A stretch of DNA of 48,190 nucleotides from UBA7236 sp036734545. GTDB lineage: Bacteria; Bacteroidota; Bacteroidia; Chitinophagales; BACL12. A model generated the notes under the pieces. It did not search any database. It saw only the letters and a list, made by a program, of their open reading frames with translations, and was not told where the DNA came from. Location of the stretch: the NCBI GenBank assembly GCA_036734545.1, contig DAIMYJ010000010.1:1-48190 (forward strand), read 5' to 3'. The position numbers and the translations under genes were made by a program. Within the stretch, counting starts at the first letter, position 1. Each line of letters begins with the position of its first letter. Positions 25,511-34,531 of the stretch are shown piece after piece.

Positions 25511-26593
25511 ATGCGGATCGGGTTTGATGCCAAGCGGATCTTTCAGAATGCCACAGGATTGGGCAACTATAGCCGTTCCGTGGTGCGCGACCTCGCCGAG
25601 CTGTATCCCGAAAATGAATATTATTTATTCACCCCTAACGCCAGCCATAGGCTGCCGTTCGAGGTCAGCGGAAATGTAAAGACCATTGTAGGCCGCGGTT
25701 CCGTTTGGAGGAGTTTTGGTATCCGCCGCGATATCATGCGCAATAAGATCGACGTATTTCATGGGTTAAGTAATGAACTGCCGTTCAGTATCAATAAAAC
25801 GGATAGCCGCAGCGTGGTGACCATCCACGATCTGATCTTCGACCTGTTTCCGCACCATTATCCCGGTGTAGACAGAACCGTATATGAACTGAAGACACGC
25901 TTCGCCGTAAATCATGCCGATGTGATCATTGCGGCCAGTGAGAGTACCAAGAAAGATATCCTGAAAACATATGGTACAGCGGAGGAGAAAATACACGTCG
26001 TGTACCAATCCTGCGATCCCATCTTTTATCATCCTCCGGTGGCCGATATCACGGCTTATGCACTGCCGAAGGATTATATGCTCTATGTAGGTTCTGTTAC
26101 CGAACGTAAAAATTTACTGGCTGTAGCGCAGGCGTACCTGCATCTGCGAGCCGAAGACAGGATACCTTGTGTGATCGTAGGGCATGGCAAGCGATATGCT
26201 GAAACCCTGCGGCAATTCATAACGGATCATGGACTTACCGATAGCTTCATGTTCCTGGAGAATGTTCCTACTGAACATCTGCCTGCACTCTATGCCCGGG
26301 CGATGTGTTTTATATATCCCAGCCTGTATGAAGGTTTTGGCATTCCTATTCTCGAATCCATGGCCAGCGGTTGTCCGGTGATCACCTCTGATATTTCCAG
26401 TCTGCCGGAAGTGGGCGGCGATGCAGCACTCTATTTCGATCCGAAATCACCTGAACAGATCGCCGCTATCATCCAACAGGTGATCGGCGACCAATCCCTG
26501 CGCAGTACCATGCGGGAAAAGGGGAAGATCATGTCGGCCCACTTTGACCGCAAAGGGCAGGCGAAACGTATCATGGAGATCTACAGAGGATAA
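25511..26593 (+). CDS. Family 4 glycosyltransferase (GT-B)
   Basis: A 360-residue GT-B glycosyltransferase. The N-terminal GFDAKRIFQNATGLGNYSR is the glycine-rich acceptor-side loop of GT4 enzymes. The C-terminal half has MLYVGSVTERKN (nucleotide-binding region) and YPSLYEGFGIPILESMASG with the E-x7-E motif that holds the sugar nucleotide. No signal or membrane segment is seen, so it acts at the cytoplasmic face. It probably transfers mannose or a similar sugar in LPS, capsule or glycan assembly. It stands alone between a terminator and a tRNA gene, so the pathway cannot be read from context. Confidence 0.93.
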   Translation: MRIGFDAKRIFQNATGLGNYSRSVVRDLAELYPENEYYLFTPNASHRLPFEVSGNVKTIVGRGSVWRSFGIRRDIMRNKIDVFHGLSNELPFSINKTDSRSVVTIHDLIFDLFPHHYPGVDRTVYELKTRFAVNHADVIIAASESTKKDILKTYGTAEEKIHVVYQSCDPIFYHPPVADITAYALPKDYMLYVGSVTERKNLLAVAQAYLHLRAEDRIPCVIVGHGKRYAETLRQFITDHGLTDSFMFLENVPTEHLPALYARAMCFIYPSLYEGFGIPILESMASGCPVITSDISSLPEVGGDAALYFDPKSPEQIAAIIQQVIGDQSLRSTMREKGKIMSAHFDRKGQAKRIMEIYRG

Positions 26594-26725
26594 GCCCGGG
26601 CCTCAACGGGAACATGGAGTTGCCTGCACCGAGCCGATCTGCTCACTTTCCGCTCATGTAATGAAGATGCTTAATTCAAATTACGGCATGTGTATGCACC
26701 GTAAGCGTGCAAATTATCCAAAACG

Positions 26726-26751
26726 AAAAATGCAGCCATCTCGGGCTGCAT
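26726..26751 (-). terminator. Terminator of tRNA-Ser
   Basis: Read on the minus strand: perfect 8-bp stem ATGCAGCC / GGCTGCAT with a 6-nt loop, followed by a T-rich tract (TTTTTCGTTTT). It lies 9 nt after the tRNA CCA end. Confidence 0.8.
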
Positions 26752-26758
26752 CACATCA

Positions 26759-26848
<90 letters not shown>

Positions 26849-26852
26849 GGGT

Positions 26853-26860
26853 CAAAGATA
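26853..26860 (-). promoter_or_regulatory. TATCTTTG -7 box (tRNA-Ser)
   Basis: Exact TAnnTTTG on the minus strand; only ACCC separates it from the first base of the mature tRNA at 26848. Confidence 0.6.
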
Positions 26861-26946
26861 AGGCGATATTTTGGGTTTTAAAAACACGCAGCTTTGATTA
26901 TCGGCGGGCTTTTCCGTATTTAGTGCCCTTGCAAAATTTGACCCAA

Positions 26947-29900
26947 ATGAATGTTCGCCTGCTTATTCTACTCCTGTGCTGTGGCATCGCCTTCTATCCC
27001 GCACATGCCCAAAAAACCAAGGCAACGGCACCGGTATGGCCTTTCGACACGGCCATCACCAATCAGGTGCAATTTCGTGAGGTAGGTCCCTGGCGGGGCG
27101 GCAGGAGCACAGCCGTAGCGGGTGACCCTATCAACAAACAGGTCTTTTATTTCGGAGCCACCGGCGGTGGTGTTTGGAAAACGACTGACGGCGGTGAGCA
27201 CTGGAAGAATATTTCCGATGGCTTCTTCGGCGGTTCGGTAGGTTCTGTGGCGGTCAGCCCCTCTGACCCTTCCATCATATACGCGGGCCTCGGCGAAAAT
27301 TCTATGCGCGGCAATGTCAGCGAAGGGACCGGTATGTGGAAGAGCATCAACGGCGGCCGCACCTGGCAGTTCATCGGCCTCGGCGATACCCGCCATATCA
27401 TGCAGATCGTGGTGCATCCTAAAAACCCCGACATCGTGTATTGTGCTGCACTCGGCCACCTGTTCGGCGCGAATACTGAACGCGGGATATTCCGGTCGAC
27501 CGATGGCGGAAAAACATGGCAGAAGATACTTTACGTAGATGATAAGACAGGGGCCTGCGACCTCGTGATGGATCCGGGTGACCCGTCGATTTTGTTAGCC
27601 GGTTTCTGGCAGGTGAAACGCACACCCTATTCACTGGAAAGCGGCGGCACCGGATCCGGTATTTATAGATCCACGGATGGTGGTAATACCTGGCAGAATA
27701 TTACCCGCAGCAAAGGGCTGCCGCAGGATACCATCGGCATTGTGGGCCTCGCCATAGCCAACAGCGACCCCAATACCTACTATGCCATTATTGAATCCAG
27801 GACAGGTGGTGTATTTAAAAGCACTGATGCAGGAAAATCCTGGCAGAAAACATCTGATAATGCCAACCTGAGACAACGCGCCTGGTATTTTTCCAAGATA
27901 TACTGCGATCCGAAAAATGCGGATATCGTGTATGTGCTGAATGTCGAATTCTGGAAAAGTACTGATGGCGCCCGGAATTTTAAATCCATCGGCACACCGC
28001 ATGGCGATCATCATTTTCTGTGGATCGACCCTAATGACCCCGATCGGATGATCGTTGCCGATGATGGCGGCGCTCAGGTGAGCTTCAATGGCGGTGATTC
28101 CTGGACTACTTATTATAATCAGCCTACCGCGCAGATCTATCGCGTGTCTACTGATAACGCCGTGCCATATCGCATCTTAGGCGCACAGCAGGATAATACC
28201 TCACTGCGCATCCGTCATCGCAGCACCGACGGGCAGATCGACCACAATGACTGGGAGCCTACCGCAGGTTTTGAAAGCGGATATATCGTGGCCGATCCGC
28301 TGAATCCGCAGGTGGTATACGGCGGTAATTATTCCGGCTTCATCGGATGCCTTGATCATGATAATAACGACATGCGCAACATCACCGTGTGGCCAGATGA
28401 TCCCATCGGCCAGGGGGCAGATGCGCAGAAATATCGATTCCAGTGGAACTTCCCGCTTTTCTTCTCAACGCACGATCCGCGCAGATTATATGCAGCAGGC
28501 AATGTGCTGTTCTACACAGAAGACAACGGAACCACCTGGCATGCCATGTCGCCCGACCTCACTACCAACGATAAATCGAAACAGCAACCTAGCGGCGGTA
28601 TCATCACGAAAGACAACACAGGCGTGGAAGTATATTGCACCATCTTCGCCGCCGCAGAATCACCGGTGGAGAAAGGTGTGATCTATACCGGCAGCGATGA
28701 TGGCCTCTTGTATGTGACCAGAGATGATGGCGCGAACTGGACAGCCATCACACCTAAAGACCTGCCGCCCTTCACAATGATCAATTGTATCGAACCGGAT
28801 CCGGTGAAAAAAGGTCGTATGTATTTCGCCGGTACACGATATAAGTCTGATGACTTTGCACCGTACGTATATGTGACAGAGGATTATGGTGCAACGTGGA
28901 CCAAGATCACCAACGGCATCGCTTCCACGCATTTCACACGTGCGATCCGTGCGGACCATACACGCGAAGGATTGTTGTATTGCGGAACAGAATATGGATT
29001 GTATATATCCTACGACGGCGGACGCCAATGGTTCCCATTCCAGCAGAATTTGCCTCTGGTGCCCATTACTGATATGACCATCAAAGAGAACGATCTCATT
29101 GTAGCTACACAGGGTAGAGGATTCTGGATGATCGATGACCTGAGTATACTGCAGCAGATGAATGCTCCCCTTCGTGCAGATCGTTTTCATGCATTGCCCA
29201 TTCGCAAAGCCTACCGCATCGGCGGATGGCAGAACCCGTCACCGGTGAATGCAGGAAAGAATCCGTCGCCAGGTGTGGTGATCCGCTATTGGGTGCCCGC
29301 AGCGAAAGATAAGAGCGGTAAGGATTCTGTTGCTGCAGCATCCATCACCTTGCTGGATGTCAAAGGAAAAGAGGTGCGTACGTGGCGCTCGGATGCAAAT
29401 GACGAAAAAGATAAACTCACACTGCAGAAGGGACTCAATACATTTTCCTGGAATATGCAATACCCCGGCGGTGAAAAGATCGATGGCATGTTTCTCTGGA
29501 ATGGAATTCCCGATGGACCTATGGCTGCACCGGGCGCTTATACCGCGATCGTACGGTATGGTGCCGACAGCGTCTCACTGCCCTTCCAGATATGGCCCGA
29601 TCCGAATTCAGCTGCATCGGTAGACGACTACAGAGCGCAGCATGATTTCCTCATGCAGATACTCGATCTGTTCAACGAGACACAAAAGGCCATTCGCGAT
29701 ATGCAATCTCTGCAGCAACAAATGGATGGTTACGTCATGCGACTGGATACACTCGCGCCTCAGGCACTGAAGGATAGTGTAACGGCCGTGAAGAAAGATC
29801 TCGATGTGATCATCAATACGCTCTATGAGACGCGCAATAAAAGCAATCAGGATATGCTGAATTATGGCATTAAGCTTAATGATAAGCTATCCGGTCTCTA

Positions 29901-30078
29901 TGGCGCCGTTGCTGCCGGTAATTTCCGCCCTTCGGCCAATCAGCGTGCAGTGTATACACAACTCGAGTCGCAGATTCGTGCGCAACTGAATGCCTATCAG
30001 CAGGTGAAACAAGTGCAGGTCGCAGCGTTGAACGCTCAGATCGCTCAGCTGCAATTACCCGTTATCATCGCCAAATGA
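26947..30078 (+). CDS. Secreted sortilin/Vps10-type BNR beta-propeller protein
   Basis: About 1043 residues from the ATG at 26947, which gives the signal peptide MNVRLLILLLCCGIAFYPA; an upstream extension would run through the tRNA and is rejected. The family opening GPWRGGRSTAVAGDP is followed by many BNR/Asp-box turns (TTDGGEHW, SINGGRTW, STDGGKTW, STDGGNTW, STDAGKSW, TEDYGATW), forming one or two large propellers over about residues 40-720. A beta-sandwich and a helical, Gln-rich C-terminal part follow. Such proteins are common in Bacteroidota and often labelled glycosyl hydrolase, without demonstrated activity. AAAATTTG lies 6 nt upstream. The stop overlaps the next start (ATGA). Confidence 0.87.
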   Translation: MNVRLLILLLCCGIAFYPAHAQKTKATAPVWPFDTAITNQVQFREVGPWRGGRSTAVAGDPINKQVFYFGATGGGVWKTTDGGEHWKNISDGFFGGSVGSVAVSPSDPSIIYAGLGENSMRGNVSEGTGMWKSINGGRTWQFIGLGDTRHIMQIVVHPKNPDIVYCAALGHLFGANTERGIFRSTDGGKTWQKILYVDDKTGACDLVMDPGDPSILLAGFWQVKRTPYSLESGGTGSGIYRSTDGGNTWQNITRSKGLPQDTIGIVGLAIANSDPNTYYAIIESRTGGVFKSTDAGKSWQKTSDNANLRQRAWYFSKIYCDPKNADIVYVLNVEFWKSTDGARNFKSIGTPHGDHHFLWIDPNDPDRMIVADDGGAQVSFNGGDSWTTYYNQPTAQIYRVSTDNAVPYRILGAQQDNTSLRIRHRSTDGQIDHNDWEPTAGFESGYIVADPLNPQVVYGGNYSGFIGCLDHDNNDMRNITVWPDDPIGQGADAQKYRFQWNFPLFFSTHDPRRLYAAGNVLFYTEDNGTTWHAMSPDLTTNDKSKQQPSGGIITKDNTGVEVYCTIFAAAESPVEKGVIYTGSDDGLLYVTRDDGANWTAITPKDLPPFTMINCIEPDPVKKGRMYFAGTRYKSDDFAPYVYVTEDYGATWTKITNGIASTHFTRAIRADHTREGLLYCGTEYGLYISYDGGRQWFPFQQNLPLVPITDMTIKENDLIVATQGRGFWMIDDLSILQQMNAPLRADRFHALPIRKAYRIGGWQNPSPVNAGKNPSPGVVIRYWVPAAKDKSGKDSVAAASITLLDVKGKEVRTWRSDANDEKDKLTLQKGLNTFSWNMQYPGGEKIDGMFLWNGIPDGPMAAPGAYTAIVRYGADSVSLPFQIWPDPNSAASVDDYRAQHDFLMQILDLFNETQKAIRDMQSLQQQMDGYVMRLDTLAPQALKDSVTAVKKDLDVIINTLYETRNKSNQDMLNYGIKLNDKLSGLYGAVAAGNFRPSANQRAVYTQLESQIRAQLNAYQQVKQVQVAALNAQIAQLQLPVIIAK

Positions 30079-30778
30079 AGCAGCTATTAGTCATGATCAT
30101 CACCGGCGTGTGGATGCTCGGTCACACACCGAAGCTACAAGCACAGGTCATCAACATTGAGGACAAACGCATCCGCACGGATACTACCGGATGGTCGGGT
30201 AGTGGCGAACTGGCATTTTATGCCAACAAGAATAACGACATGCTGGTGTCACTGCAAACAGACCTGCACCTGCAATATAAAACGAAGAAAAGCCTGGTGC
30301 TCCTGCTTACCGATATCGCCACCGTGCAGGTGAATGAGAATGACCGTTTTGTGAACAGTGGATTTCAGCATGTGCGCTATAACTATAAACTGCGCGACCG
30401 ATTTGTTTGGGAAGCCTTCGTACAGGGACAATACAACGAGCCGCTCGATATCGACTACCGCCTGCTGACCGGCACAGGCCCGCGATTTAAAGTGTTCGGC
30501 ACTGATACGTTCAGGCTTTATGTAGCTACTTTGTATATGTATGAAATAGAGGCAAATCCCGGAGAGCTGAATACGGAGAATAATCACCGCATGAGCAGTT
30601 ATCTCTCTTTCACATTTACCCCCAACGATCATGTGTCGATAGTGAGCACGACATATTATCAGCCAAATGTTGCCGATCTGAAGGACAGGCGTATTTCCAC
30701 AACCCTCGACATCAAATCCTATCTCACAGAGAAATTGTATCTCAAAGTGAATTACAATATGCTGGATGATTCGCGACC
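30075..30778 (+). CDS. DUF481-family outer membrane barrel (3' end in gap)
   Basis: At least 234 residues, with a signal peptide ending near KLQAQ, followed by alternating beta strands (VLLLTDIATVQVNENDRF, NSGFQHVRYNYKLRDRF, FVQGQYNEPLDIDYRLLTGTGPRF) typical of DUF481, a YdiY-like outer membrane barrel. The last visible residues (YNMLDDSRP) resemble the final hairpin of the family, so perhaps 15-30 residues are lost in the gap. It is translationally coupled to the propeller gene (ATGA overlap). The function of DUF481 is not known. Confidence 0.75.
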
Positions 30779-30878
30779 NNNNNNNNNNNNNNNNNNNNNN
30801 NNNNNNNNNNNNNNNNNNNNNNNNNNNNNNNNNNNNNNNNNNNNNNNNNNNNNNNNNNNNNNNNNNNNNNNNNNNNNN
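30779..30878. other. 100-N assembly gap
   Basis: Fixed-size spacer between the DUF481 gene and mutS. Unlike the gap at 6634, the flanks share no repeat. Both neighbouring genes lack their 3' ends, so real sequence is missing and the true gap length is unknown. Confidence 0.95.
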
Positions 30879-33415
30879 TTGATGTCAACATGCTCCAGGA
30901 TATCACGCACCTTGGCCAGCTGCGGGTCGTCCATGCTGAACATGTTGAGCTGGAATTGCTGCTGCTGTATCTTTTTCAGCTTGTTTTTCAGGTCGGCGCC
31001 GATGTGTTTATCTTCCAGTTGTTTCAGGATCTCATTGGCCCGTTGTACGATCTGTGGTGGCATACCGGCCATGCGCGCCACGTGAATGCCGAAGCTGTGC
31101 TTGCTGCCGCCTTTCTGCAGCGTGCGCAGGAAGATCACTTTATTGCCGGCCTCCTTTGTACTCACATGGTAATTGCGGATGCGTTCAAATTTTGTTTCCA
31201 GATCGATCAGTTCATGATAATGTGTGGCAAACAGAGTTTTTGCCCGCGCAGCAGGATGTTGATGCAGGAATTCACACAGACTCCATGCTATGGATATGCC
31301 ATCATAGGTTGAAGTTCCCCGCCCGATCTCATCCAGCAGGATAAGACTGCGGTTGGAGATATTGTTCATGATGCTGGCGGTCTCATTCATCTCTACCATG
31401 AAGGTGGATTCTCCGGAAGAGATATTATCACTGGCGCCAACACGGGTAAATATCTTGTCAACGATACCGATACGGGCTTCTTTGGCTGGTACGAAGCTGC
31501 CCATTTGTGCCATCAGTGCGATGAGCGCAGTTTGGCGGAGCAGGGCAGACTTACCGGCCATGTTCGGTCCGGTGATGATGATGATCTGCTGCTCCTCTGT
31601 ATCCAGCGTGATGGAATTCGGCACATAACTTTCACCCACCGGTAAGTGCTGCTCGATCACCGGATGCCGGCCCTCCACAATGTGAATATCAAGATCATCG
31701 GTGATCTCCGGTTTGCGATACTGATAGGCAATCGCCACATGTGCGAAATTGAGCAGCACATCCAGTCGTGCACATACGTGCGCATTCACCTGTATGGGCT
31801 TCACATATTCCTGTAATTCGGCCAGTAACTGATCGAACAGCCGTTGCTCCAGCGCCATGATCTTTTCTTCAGCGCCTAATATCTTCTCCTCATATTCCTT
31901 AAGCAGGGGAGTGATGAAGCGCTCGCCGTTGGTAAGCGTTTGCTTACGTATCCAGTCGGCAGGCACCACGTCCTTGTATTTGTTGGTCACCTCCAGATAA
32001 TACCCGAACACATTATTGAATCCGATCTTCAGGCTGGGAATACCGGTGCGTAAGATCTCCTCCTGCTGCAGTTGCACCAGAAAGTCTTTTCCGGTGGAAC
32101 CGATATTGCGCAGGGCATCCAGGTCAGGTGATACACCGTTTTTGATCACACCGCCTTTATTCACCTGTGCAGGTGCATCCTCGGCCAGTGTATCGTCGAT
32201 GCGTTGTCTGATCAGCTCGCACAGATGTAGCTGATCGCCGAGTTTCTGCAGCGGTGCACAACCCGATTCCAGCAGCACAGACTTAAGCGGTACGAGTGCG
32301 TGCAGAGCGCGATTCAATTGCAGTATCTCTCGCGGATTGATCTTTTGCAGCGACACCTTTGAAACGATACGCTCAAGATCGCCGATCTGCTTCAGCGCCT
32401 GACCGATATGATCAGCTGCTGCCGATTGCAGGATGAGATGCTCTACGCTCTGTAAACGGGCCTCTATCGCATGCCGGTCTTTGAGCGGCATCAGAATATA
32501 TCGCTTGAGCAAACGCGTGCCCATGGGCGTGATGGTGTGGTCCAGCACCTTGAATAGACTGCTGCCGTCCTCCGCTGATGATTGGATCAACTCCAGGTTG
32601 CGGATCGTAAAACGATCGAGCCATACATACTGGTCTTCCGACAGTCGCGAGATTCCGGTGATGTGTCCGATATTATTATGTTCAGTATCACTCAGATAAT
32701 GAATGCTCGCACCGGCAGCCAAAATGGCCGGTACCATATCATCGATACCGAAACCCTTCAGGTTGATGGTGCCGAAGTGCTGTTGCAGTTTTTCCCGGGT
32801 ATAATCCTCGGTATAGATCCAGTCATCCAGTGCATAGATATAGAACTTATGCCCGAATAATTCCTTGAACTGCTTTTGCTGCTGCTTGGGTAATATGATC
32901 TCTGCCGGTTGCAGACTGTGCAGCAGTTTGTCGAAATAGTCACTGTTGCCCTGTGCCACAAAGAATTCCCCGGTGGAGATATCCAGAAAACTCATACCGG
33001 TAAGTTTACCGTCGTGAAAATAACTGGCCAGATAATTATTGCTCTTGGTGTCGAGCATCTTCTCACTGGTCGCCACCCCGGGAGTGATGAGCTCGGTAAC
33101 ACCGCGCTTCACGATCGTTTTGACCATTTTGGGGTCTTCGAGTTGCTCACATATTGCAACGCGGTATCCGGCACGTACCAGCTTCGGTAAATAGGCGTCG
33201 AGCGCATGATAGGGGAACCCCGCCAGCTCAATATGGCTGGCTGCACCATTGGCCCGCTTCGTCAGCACGATGCCCAGCACCTTGGAGGTAACTACGGCAT
33301 CCTGTGAAAAGGTCTCATAGAAATCGCCTACACGGAACAACAGCACCGCATCCGGATATTTGGCCTTGATGCGGTTGTATTGCCCCATCAGGGGTGTTTC
33401 CTTCACCGATTTCAT
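30879..33415 (-). CDS. mutS: DNA mismatch repair protein MutS (3' end in gap)
   Basis: At least 845 residues from the ATG at 33415; about 20 are missing at the C-terminus. MutS recognises mismatches and recruits MutL. The mismatch-probing Phe-x-Glu motif is Phe32-Tyr-Glu34 in GDFYETF. The ATPase domain has the Walker A sequence GPNMAGKSALLRQTALIA, Walker B DEIGRGTSTYDG and the FATHYHEL loop. The closing HSFGIHVARMAGMP and helical dimerisation segment are present. The start is supported by an exact TATATTTG box 6 nt upstream; the in-frame extension before it is rejected. No mutL is nearby. Confidence 0.97.
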
Positions 33416-33421
33416 AGCCTG

Positions 33422-33429
33422 CAAATATA
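33422..33429 (-). promoter_or_regulatory. TATATTTG -7 box (mutS)
   Basis: Exact TAnnTTTG on the minus strand with 6 nt (CAGGCT) before the ATG, too short for a ribosome-binding leader. Confidence 0.6.
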
Positions 33430-33581
33430 CTTCCGCATCCCTGAAAATGCCTGTGTCCCCGCCGTTTTCCCCAATCGGACGGGGTTTTCCACAGCGCCCG
33501 GGAAAACGCCTCCACCCAACCCGGCGAACAGGATTTGCGTGAATAGTGTTATCTTTAGAATACAAAACAGGATAACTGCTT

Positions 33582-33962
33582 ATGAAACACCTTTGCACCC
33601 TCCTTATTGCCGTGGCACTGATACTCGCCACTCAGGCGGAAGTTTCTGCGCAAAGTATTGCTCCGGGCACCTATCAGTACACCGGACTGGCCTCTAACGG
33701 ACAGCCTTATACCATTACGGCAACCGTATCGGCAACAGGCTTGAATTTCCAGGAGTCCGTGCAGGCCGATATCCTCTGCTCCTCAACCATGACCGTTGAA
33801 TCAGTAGATCCGACCGGAACGATATTCGTTTACAAGACCACCACACCAGGTGCAGCTGATTGCACACTCGGTCAGGCATTTGTGTTCTCGCTTACACCGG
33901 TTACCACCACCCTGGAATTCAGGAAAAGCGAAGGACCCACATTCCTGCTCAATCTGCAGTAA
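33582..33962 (+). CDS. Small secreted protein of unknown function
   Basis: A 126-residue protein with a signal peptide (MKHLCTLLIAVALILATQAEVSA) and a mature part of about 100 residues that is Thr/Ser-rich and probably all beta. The mature part has two cysteines (ILCSST and ADCTLG), which could form one disulfide. There is no sorting domain, so a periplasmic location is likely. I recognise no family. It is divergent from mutS with 166 bp between starts; TATCTTTA at 33550-33557 is a near-consensus -7 box. Confidence 0.7.
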   Translation: MKHLCTLLIAVALILATQAEVSAQSIAPGTYQYTGLASNGQPYTITATVSATGLNFQESVQADILCSSTMTVESVDPTGTIFVYKTTTPGAADCTLGQAFVFSLTPVTTTLEFRKSEGPTFLLNLQ

Positions 33963-34036
33963 ATCTTACCCTTTTGTCCGTTCAGTAGATCGTGAAGCGA
34001 AGTAATTCCGCTTTCAGGTTGCGTAATTGCATCAGG

Positions 34037-34474
34037 TCATAGATGCTTCTTGATGTAGTCCACCAGCCCTTTGTCTGCGGTGTCTTCTTCCATATCCGAT
34101 AACTCAAGCTCCAGCGCCTGAGTGCTGCGCATGATCTCAATGAGGGAGATCACCAGACTGATACCGAATAATATGATAGATATGGCAAAGGAGATATGTG
34201 CAGCCTGCTGACTGTCTACATAGATCATATACATACTCACCAGGGCCACCAGAAAACTGGTGACACCGAAAAATTGCATTCTCCGCACCAGTTTGATGCG
34301 ATACTGCAGGTTCCGTATCTGCAAAGGCAGATTTTTATTGGAACGGTTGGATTCATACTCATCATGTAATTTCCTGACCACACTGCTTAGGGCCATGAAA
34401 CGATTAGTATAGGCCAGCATGACCAGACTGATGGCCGGGAATAACAGCGCAGGGGTGTTGATACTGATGTCCAT
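34037..34474 (-). CDS. DUF2721-family membrane protein
   Basis: A 145-residue membrane protein with three hydrophobic segments: INTPALLFPAISLVMLAYTNRF near the start and two further helices in the second half. The RFMALSSVVRKLHDEY and IRNLQYRIKLVRRMQFFGVTS pattern is typical of DUF2721. Function unknown. It ends 437 nt upstream of nothing in its operon: its downstream neighbour on the minus strand is mutS, across the small secreted gene, so it appears monocistronic with its own exact promoter box. Confidence 0.82.
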   Translation of the reverse strand: MDISINTPALLFPAISLVMLAYTNRFMALSSVVRKLHDEYESNRSNKNLPLQIRNLQYRIKLVRRMQFFGVTSFLVALVSMYMIYVDSQQAAHISFAISIILFGISLVISLIEIMRSTQALELELSDMEEDTADKGLVDYIKKHL

Positions 34475-34478
34475 CCTA

Positions 34479-34486
34479 CAAATTTA
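34479..34486 (-). promoter_or_regulatory. TAAATTTG -7 box (DUF2721 gene)
   Basis: Exact TAnnTTTG on the minus strand; only 4 nt (TAGG) before the ATG at 34474, predicting a leaderless mRNA. Confidence 0.6.
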
Positions 34487-34531
34487 CACATGTGCGGGAT
34501 ACACTGCGCAACGATGTCCATCTGTCACGGA

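Noticed and set aside
30779..30878. Collapsible gap like the one at 6634
   Set aside because: The flanks share no sequence and both adjacent genes lack their ends, so real DNA is missing.
33416..33631. Upstream extension of mutS by 72 codons
   Set aside because: The extension is low in family similarity and overlaps the promoter box and the divergent gene; MutS proteins begin at the KETPLMGQYN block.
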